Shown here in pieces: positions 57,117 through 64,000 of a stretch of 64,000 nt of DNA. How positions within the stretch are numbered: position 1 is the first letter of the stretch; each line of letters opens with the position of its first letter. The position numbers and the translations under genes were made by a program. Under the pieces are notes generated by a model. The model made no database searches. It was not told where the DNA came from and was given only the letters and a program-made list of their open reading frames with translations. Source of the DNA: Pestalotiopsis fici W106-1 (Eukaryota; Ascomycota; Sordariomycetes; Amphisphaeriales; Sporocadaceae). The DNA lies in the NCBI RefSeq assembly GCF_000516985.1, contig NW_006917096.1:729606-793605 (forward strand). The letters run 5' to 3'.

Positions 57117-58861
57117 GTTGAGAATATCCAGAATGGGCAGTCTTGTTGCTTGAACGTCGCGACAACCGAATTGTCGAGAGATGGCAGAGGAACGACGCGA
57201 GGCGATTATACTTGAGCAGTTCTTGCGGATTAATGCACCTTCAAAAAAAAAAAAGGGTACATGGGGTAGATCTCTCATAAAACGGTATGAAACGGGGATC
57301 GAGAATAGGTCAGAAAAGTGGGTGTGTGTGTGTGTAAAGTAGAAGTCAGTAAAAAGGTGGGAACCGGTAAAAGCAGCACTTGGGTTAGGTATTAATACGT
57401 TAAGTAACCGCGTTGCCACACAGCAGGATAGCCGCCTTGCGAAGTGCTACGAGTGGTTGGCCCAACGTGGCAGTATGCACCTAGGTATGTAAGGCTAGGC
57501 TTATTCGCGGACAACTTAGGGGTCCAGGGGGCGTTCTACAATGGAATAAGGCTCGTAAAAGTATGATTACTATATATGTTGGCATCAGGCAGAGTCGTTT
57601 CCGCCATTCTTGCCGGTTTCCCTAGTCTCGCAATTAATCATCTACCTTGGTAACAGCCATATAAAAGCCCGCCGTTGCCGCTGTACTTGCGGCGTGCTAA
57701 AAAGGAGTGGTTTCAGGCATAAATGATCGGGTCGTTCGCGCTGCAATTGGACCAGTGAAAGTATTCAGGGGAGCTGGTTCAGCAGTCGAGAGCAATCACG
57801 AGGGGAAAAGATCAAAGCAAGAATGGGCCAACGGCAGTACATTCGTGCTTTTACTACGAGTATTATTGCTTGTCCTTTTGATTAGAGGATGATACCCAAT
57901 CATACCTAAGCTGTTTACGATGAAATGAAACGTTTTCTCAGCTCCGAATGTCTAAGAGTCGACGCCACTCTTACATTAGGGTATCATCTTTGATAATAAA
58001 AGGATTTGGCCCCTAACTCCCGAATTTCAAGGGCGCTTATTTATTGATTGCCTCCCATACAATTTCCACCCACCCCTCACCCCTCACCTGACATGGGATC
58101 AAGCAGCCAAGCTTTCCACGAGCTAAATGGGTTTGGTAAACATCGAAGGGCTTTAGGAATATAGGCTATGGCGATGGTCTAGGTTTTATTCAGGCCCCTG
58201 CTTGCCTATCGATCGTCAGGCGGCGGGCGGGCGGGCGTGCGGCATAAGGCTCGTGGATGATTCAACATCCTCTTCGCTAATGTACACTAGTTCCACCAGC
58301 GGCTGCGATGGGAAGTGAACAGGTAAGCATGCGAATAAGAGCGGAGGGACAAGATAATTATTCAATAGACTAGCAAGTCGACGATATATTATCCGATTAA
58401 ACCATCGCGAAGCTCGTCAAGGCAACGTAAAGTGGAAAACCCCTCTAAAGGAATCCTTGCATATCCTTGCATATGAGCTGAGAGCGTAACGGTGGGTTAG
58501 TTCCGGCTTTTATGCCGAAAGGGGGACGAGGCATTAATGATTTATGTTGATCAAGGTGGTGCTTTCCTATTGGAGTTTAAACTGGTCTGGTGTCACTTAT
58601 GTGATGTATTGATCTATGTTCTGCGCCTCTTAGCTTTTCTGAGTGTACGCTTATTTGGGTGGTCCCGGCTAATCCCCAGGAGGTCCCGTATATCTATTTG
58701 AATACTATAATGTTAATCAGTGTGCTCAACCCAGTGTATGGGAACTATGATCCACCATCTGACAATTACAAACATGTATCTATAAATGCTTTCCATCGTA
58801 TTACTGCCTCTCATTACTAGCTGAAGAATCCGAATATGGGTCTCCAACTCGCCCGAATCGT
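57117..58861. other. Spacer with dispersed repeat copy B
   Basis: Contains the DUF3176 promoter, a GT dinucleotide run near 57320-57335, a GGCG-rich run near 58220 and the repeat at 58545-58766. No supported gene. Confidence 0.55.
58545..58766 (-). repeat. Dispersed repeat, copy B (inverted mate at 24347-24582)
   Basis: Reverse complement of the same block series as copy A, 34 kb away. Compared with A, it shows an excess of C-to-T and G-to-A differences (for example TACGGGACCTCCTGGGG versus TACGGGACCTCCCGGGG). Confidence 0.88.
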
Positions 58862-59809
58862 TCAAAAGTGAGACCCTGGTGTTTCTGTCTTTGATAACAT
58901 GCCATTTGCAGGCACCATTTTCTTTCCAACACATCTTCCTGGATGCCACACAGAAAACAGCAATGTCGTAAGGGCCACTGGGGCAAACTCAAGGCATGCA
59001 AAGAGGACTTCGTTGGTGTACAAAGACCCGCCGAGGCCTTCAGCCGTCTCCGCAAGTCGGAAACAGGTGCGTAAATAAATCAATACAGTCGCCACGAGCA
59101 GAACCAGATAAAATCTCATCAAGCCTGCCTTGGCAACCTGTCGCCGTCCACGTAGGATAAAGGTGACTGTCAAAATCAGGAACATGCCCAAGGAGAAGAC
59201 CTGATAAGCCAAGCCCCCAAGTAAGATGTTGTTGGCCGTAGTCGGGTCCTCCCGCCGAGACTCCGTCACGCCAATAAGCGCAGCGCCGGTGATCTGCAAA
59301 ATCGTCGAGATGACATCGGAGACGACGAAGAACCAGATGATTGTCTTTGGTGAGATGAAGGCAAACCGGCGTCCAGATTCAACCCTTGATATGACGGCAG
59401 ATAAGATGGTATAAATCCCTGCGGCGAGAAACACGGGTGCTGTGACGATGAAGAAGTACTGGATAATGAAGTATATCAAGTTGTACGGATCCTTCTTTGC
59501 CGATAAAGAGCGCGCAACATAGCCGATGACCTCGAATAGGAGGCCAATGGGGAACGTGATGAAATACCAGCTACGATGCCGTATCGCCTGCGCGAGGTGG
59601 ACAACTAGAAACAGAACGAACCATGCGGCGGCAAAGATCGCAAGCGAAAAGGCTGGCGTATAGCCGTAGATGATAACATATGTGTCCCACTTGCCACCAG
59701 GATTGGGGAAGTTGGGGTCAACATAGCCTGAGGAGCTGGCACCTATTGACTATCAGAATCGTCTCTGTCAGTATTTTTCAACATGTAGCCTACGTGTACG
59801 AATATCCAT
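58862..59809 (-). CDS. RTA1-family membrane protein
   Basis: Two exons (59809-59794 and 59742-58862) encode 298 residues; the 51-bp intron runs from GTAGGC to TAG. RTA1-like proteins are seven-span fungal membrane proteins linked to lipid translocation or resistance to membrane-active compounds. The order fits: YVDPNFPNPGGKWDTYVIIY, AFSLAIFAAAWFVLFLVVHL, YFITFPIGLLFEVIGYVARS, then YFIIQYFFIVTAPVFLAAGI and YTILSAVI. Next come DVISTILQITGAAL and LMRFYLVLLVATVLIYLRTC with the conserved FRLAE acidic end. The tiny first exon is inferred from phase. It is encoded next to the DUF3176 gene, on the same strand. Confidence 0.85.
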
Positions 59810-61940
59810 TTCGCTCTGTGTTCGCCAGCGCAGTAAGATAGCAAGCAACTGGGTTGAGACTGGCTGGGAGACAAGCCAAACGATCGAGCTGAGCAAGTCA
59901 CCTTCGCAATTCTTTCCTCCGGCAGAAGATGACGCTCATGGGAAAGCTTTATATTGTAGGTAAGCATATCGACTCAAGACCCAAGTGGGTAAGCAGATCG
60001 CCATGGGGGTGGAACACTCCCAGCTCCTTGTATTCGTGCCAAGGGCGGCAGCACCCAGATCCACGTGGCAGCCCAGCAAAGCCAAGCCGAGAAACGACTA
60101 CTTCCAGCCCAAATGACATCAAGATGCTCCACTCTACAAAGACAGAATCATGTTGGACAATCGTGAAAGGCATGTCCGAATAAAAGGCCACGTAGTGATT
60201 GGTGAGAAAAGTAAAGAATTAGGAGCGTAGACTGCCCAAGATTGTAAACATCCAGGCCGAGGTTTGTAGGCCGAATTGCACACAGAACGACTCGGGGACG
60301 GAGACGGCCCGTGGATCCTCGGACATCGGGACGCCAAGAAGTGCGAGGTGGGGCCGAACATGGTGTTTTGTTCAAAACACAACTGCTGCTTCCAAAATCA
60401 AAGATCATAAGGAGATCGATATTGATCCAAGATCGAAGAAAGGGCTGGTCGAGGCTCTAAATCTATGAATACACTTCATGTGATTGGCCTTCAAGTTTGC
60501 ACACCAGCCTCGGCTAATTTTCAACCCCCTTAATGATGCGTAGGTATTTATTCCGCTCTATACTAAGGTCAGGCTAATGTTGAAGTATATATCGCTCAAC
60601 ACATACGAGCAACTAATTACAATATATTGATTCTGGCCGAATATATATACGTGCATGCAGTACATGGAAAGCAATAACAACGTATACGCTTCGCCTGATC
60701 TAAAAACAAGCAATATTGGTAAACTGATTAATTATTGCTTAGAGATTATCGAAAAAGAAATGATGGACCATCTTTCTCATTCAGTTTCATTTTTTTGAAA
60801 ACATGAAAAAAAAAAAAAATTGAAATCGCATAAGCGACTCTTATAAGTTTTATGAGGCACGGCCATGTGGCAATATCCTGTTCTCCCATTTCGCATCAAT
60901 TGTACGCGTATTATAACACGCGAGTTACGATAAAACTATGCGGTATAGCATGCAAAGTGCCATAATTTGCAATAATCTTTTCTCCTCTTCGGTTCTGTCT
61001 GGCCAGAAACTTCAGGTTTTCATACACTGCGCCGGCTGCCAATTTGACACAAATAATTTCCATCGTATATAGTTGTGGTCGTTTTGTGATTCCCCAAAAT
61101 GTAGAACATTTGTGGGCCATGTCGTAATATATGTCTATAGGCTCCGGAGGAGATAGAGCATACGTCGCCTTGTCTCAATCATATGAGCGCCTCTTGCAAT
61201 CACAGAACAGCCCACTCAGAAGAAGTCCACCGCATATGTGGTCATTTCCCGGCTGGCATTGTGGTGGGCGACCTTGGGCTACAACAAAGGGACAATCCTG
61301 GCGGCAAGAAATGTTAACAAAAACACAAGCATGGCTCACCAAGATATTGATTGGTTTGAGTGATTGGCATGCCTCTGTTTAAGAGGCTGCATCCCGTGCG
61401 CAGCGTGAAGTTTAACTCGGTTGTGCCTCATAGATGTCTTCCCAGCTGCATCTTGAGTCGACTATAGGCGCATATACAGCATCATAGCATACACACCCAC
61501 TATCGCAGCTGTATAAAAAGGCTGGGTTAACACACTAATGAATCGATACCCTTGATAGGAGGCCCACAAAGGCTGAGCACTGGAATTTTTGAAGATATTG
61601 ATGAGATGTTGTGCTTTGGAGGGTAAAAGAAGGTGGAAGTCATTCGGGCGAAAAGAGCAGAGCTGCTCCTATGAAGAGTCACTTGGTCATCACTTTAATT
61701 ATCGCATAGCTCTATTTTGAACTTCCACTATATTCACTTTCCTGTAGAAGTGCAATTTTTAAAGGTATCCTGTACACTCTGAATCCGTCCCCGACCTATC
61801 TTTATGTCAATGTTAGTCTAATAAGAACAAGACCACACACCATCCACAACGAGTCAGTCCACTTGGGCAAAGCAGTCACCGACCCAGGTCTGTATCAACA
61901 TGGTTGCTAATAAACTCCACCAACTCAACAATCACCACAA
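59810..61940. other. Intergenic
   Basis: Frames at 60134-60408 (minus), 60911-61120 and 61131-61382 have no domain content. AT-rich around 60.5-60.9 kb with poly-A runs. Nothing supported. Confidence 0.55.
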
Positions 61941-62040
61941 GGCGTTGTGGCAGAGTGGTCTAATGCGCAAGACTAGAATTGATCCTATATCATCCTATCT
62001 TGTTTCTTCGGAAGCGTCTGTTCGAATCAGGCCAACGTCG
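61941..62040 (+). tRNA. tRNA-Ser(AGA) with an 18-nt intron
   Basis: The acceptor arms GGCGTTG and CAACGTC pair (one G-T). The D arm is GGCAGAGTGGTCTAATGC. The anticodon stem CAAGA/TCTTG encloses CTAGAA, with anticodon AGA, then an intron of about 18 nt after position 37, as in eukaryotic tRNAs. A long variable arm (TTTCTTCGGAAGC), expected for a serine tRNA, precedes the T arm GTCTG-TTCGAAT-CAGGC. The discriminator base is G. Confidence 0.82.
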
Positions 62041-63383
62041 CTATTCTTTTGCCCTTCTAAGTGAAGTCATCGTGATTATTGTGGTTGTGATGTTTTGGTG
62101 TTGCATTTGTGGTGTTGTGGTGGCTACGGGCAGTGTCGTGAACTGGTGTTTTTTTTAGGTCCATGCTTGCCCATATCATGATACCAATTAGGCAGGGACA
62201 TAGTACCAGTAGTGAACGAGATTAAAAAGTAATATATAATAAAAAAAAAATAGGAAAGGAAGGAAAAGAAGAGAGAGAGAAAAGAAGAGAGAGAGAGNNN
62301 NNNNNNNNNNNNNNNNNNNNNNNNNNNNNNNNNNNNNNNNNNNNNNNNNNNNNNNNNNNNNNNNNNNNNNNNNNNNNNNNNNNNNNNNNNNNNNNNNAAG
62401 AAGAAAAAAGAAAAAGAAAGAGAGAGAAAGATAAAAAAGGAAAAAAAGAGAAAAGGAAGACTTAAAATAATGCGAAAGCGCACCCTTACTTTTATACTGA
62501 ATCCCATTATGTCCAAGGGTTGTTTACCGGAAAATAAGCATATGCAGCAAACGTTTAAATTCAAGGCGTGTTTCATAATGATTTGCCAATCTTCAATTGA
62601 CCTACGAGCCCTTCTGGTAGAAGAAGGAGATAAGGCGCAAGAGATGGTCAAGGACTCAACCAAGCATATAGTTACCTCAGGATCTCATCTCACATCAGAA
62701 GTTTGTGTCAATGAATGAGCTCACGTGCCAAGTTCTGCCTACGCTCTTGTCATTCGCACAGGCAACGTGGAGAACAAATCTCACGGTGGTGATTAAACCC
62801 AAATTAAGAGTTCCCAGCATCGAGGGACTGTGTGTGCCGGATTTTGGCGTCTCTTCTACTACTCTATCTGATGTGTTCTTGATAATCCATGAGAGTGCCG
62901 CAGCGTGTATTATAGCGACCACAGATTATAGAGAACAGTAGTTCAAGCTCTGGCAAGGCAAAATTCAGACATTGACATCAACCTTGAGGGACAATGGCCT
63001 AATCAGGAGATCAACACAAGCCCATGCACACACACAAGAGGGACAAAGACGAATCAAAACGCACTGGGAGCTCGTAAGAGGGCACTCCTGGGGAATATAA
63101 TCAGCCAAGACTAAGCAATACATGAACAAGATCATTCCCGGATTTCAAAGGAAGTCACACAAATAATGAACTATAGAGGTCAATCCTCGCACACCATCGC
63201 GCTCTGTGCTCAAACGCAAGTGGGAATTGAGTCACAATATGGTGGCAAAATAAATAAATCACAGGTCCGTGTTCATTGTGATGAAGAACTTTGATCTTGT
63301 CTTCTACTAGAGCCCCATGCAGTCTATCTCTGTACCTATGCCTTGTCCTCATGTTCTAGGCACTTTCAGTTCCTTGTCCTTTC
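62041..63383. other. Spacer with purine-rich tract and assembly gap
   Basis: Purine runs (GAGAGA, AAGAAG) flank the N gap on both sides from about 62235 to 62460. The apparent ORF across it is a simple-sequence artefact. Beyond 62.5 kb short frames occur with no domain. Confidence 0.6.
62298..62397. other. Assembly gap (100 N)
   Basis: Exactly one hundred N, a conventional gap size, so the true length is unknown. It is flanked by low-complexity purine sequence on the same strand. Confidence 0.98.
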
Positions 63384-63928
63384 CTAAGCCATGTCCAAGT
63401 CAAACTCGGAAGCACCTCGGTACTCGATGTCGGGGTGCTCGGTGCCATCCTCCTCATAGTAAGGAACCAAGACAAAGTCGCCATCGCTAATGTAGTGACG
63501 GCGGACAGAGTCGCCTCCATAGACGCAGAGATCGGCGCCCGAGTACAAGCCGCCGGTCATGGTGTAGAGGGTGAAGTCAAACTTGTATCCGACTCTGTCG
63601 CAGTTGGCATCGGTGACGTTGGGAAGCAGAATGGCCTCGAGGCCGGGGATGGCGATGGAGCAGTGGTTGGGGGCACCGTCGGCGGTGTTGGGGACAAAGA
63701 GGTCAAAGTCGATGCTGCAATGGTACGTTAGAAGTCGTTCTAAAAAGGTACATGCAAGTGTCAACAAAGTGAGACAAACCTGGCAGTGCGGTTATTCTCC
63801 CAGGTGTAGGAAGCGCTGAAGCCAGTGATGGTCCAGACGTCAGCAGCCTGCGGAGCGCTGCCAAAAGCAGGGGCAACGCTCAGCATGGCTAGGCCAACGG
63901 CGGCGAGCTGGTTCTTGATGGCAAGCAT
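63384..63928 (-). CDS. Small secreted protein, 159 aa
   Basis: Two exons, 63928-63780 and 63714-63384, join in phase; the 65-bp intron runs GTTTGT to CAG. The signal peptide MLAIKNQLAAVGLAMLSVAPAFGS is followed by WTITGFSASYTWENN. Exon 2 contains FDLFVPNTADGAPNHCSIAI, TDANCDRVGY and SGADLCVYGG, three cysteines that could pair with a partner or form one disulfide. The protein is acidic and rich in Asp and Gly, with a C-terminus EFDLDMA. It looks like a beta-rich fungal secreted protein of unknown function. An in-frame ATG at 63994 would lengthen the head but destroy the signal peptide position. Confidence 0.78.
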
Positions 63929-64000
63929 CTTTGCGACTTGTCTGAAGGGGCAGGTGTGTGATGATGCTGATGCAGGTGTTGATTGCTGCGTCAAGGTTTG

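Noticed and set aside
62124..62663. 179-codon minus ORF across the N gap
   Set aside because: It consists of poly-Ser/Phe/Leu from simple sequence plus unknown bases; an artefact.
1..64000. CRISPR arrays, operons, Shine-Dalgarno sites or prophage
   Set aside because: Spliceosomal introns, a tRNA intron and fungal families show a eukaryotic genome; no spaced direct-repeat array was seen.

Overview
The window is nuclear DNA of a filamentous ascomycete (Pezizomycotina). The support is short introns (mostly 46-140 bp) with GTRNGY-type donors, CTNAY-like branch points and YAG acceptors, together with fungus-specific families: DUF3176, RTA1, HET, UstYa/DUF3328, DUF6601 and a Pth11-like rhodopsin domain. 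It also holds a highly reducing iterative polyketide synthase and AT-rich decayed repeats with a C-to-T bias that resembles repeat-induced point mutation (RIP). The species cannot be read from the sequence; a Sordariomycete-type genome is a guess.

Layout. 1-6.2 kb: no supportable gene. 6.2-18 kb: conserved, housekeeping-like genes: a DENN-domain protein (6175-9745), a Ypi1-type phosphatase-1 regulator (10370-10954), part of a single-pass membrane protein (11545-12315), a small conserved protein (15026-15519) and an aldo/keto reductase (15721-16812). 18-22 kb: small proteins, two of them secreted (20103-20722, and a 10-cysteine effector-like peptide at 21726-22072). 22-30.2 kb: a gene graveyard on the minus strand, with a tannase/feruloyl esterase carrying nonsense codons and an inverted internal segment, a HET gene cut by one in-frame stop, and a decayed DUF6601 gene.

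30.4-54.6 kb: a candidate biosynthetic locus. It contains a UstYa-family oxidase, a second UstYa-related protein with one degraded metal motif, a membrane-anchored methyltransferase, an MFSD5-type transporter, an aldo/keto reductase relic, a 13-exon highly reducing PKS (KS-AT-DH-degenerate MT-ER-KR-ACP) with an apparent 1-nt frameshift in DH, a Pth11-like membrane protein, a six-exon cytochrome P450 and a class II aldolase relic. Joint function is inferred only from gene content and proximity. The PKS would make a reduced chain, the P450, the methyltransferase and perhaps the UstYa enzymes would tailor it, and the transporter could export product or import substrate. Whether the PKS is active depends on whether the frameshift is real.

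55-64 kb: a DUF3176 membrane protein, an RTA1-family protein, an intron-containing tRNA-Ser(AGA), a 100-N assembly gap in a purine-rich tract and a small secreted protein. Two dispersed repeat pairs link the 19-25 kb region with the 54-59 kb region, so the cluster lies between decayed repeats.

All gene models were built by hand by joining reading frames at splice sites. Exon boundaries were checked for phase, but no RNA or homology search was available.
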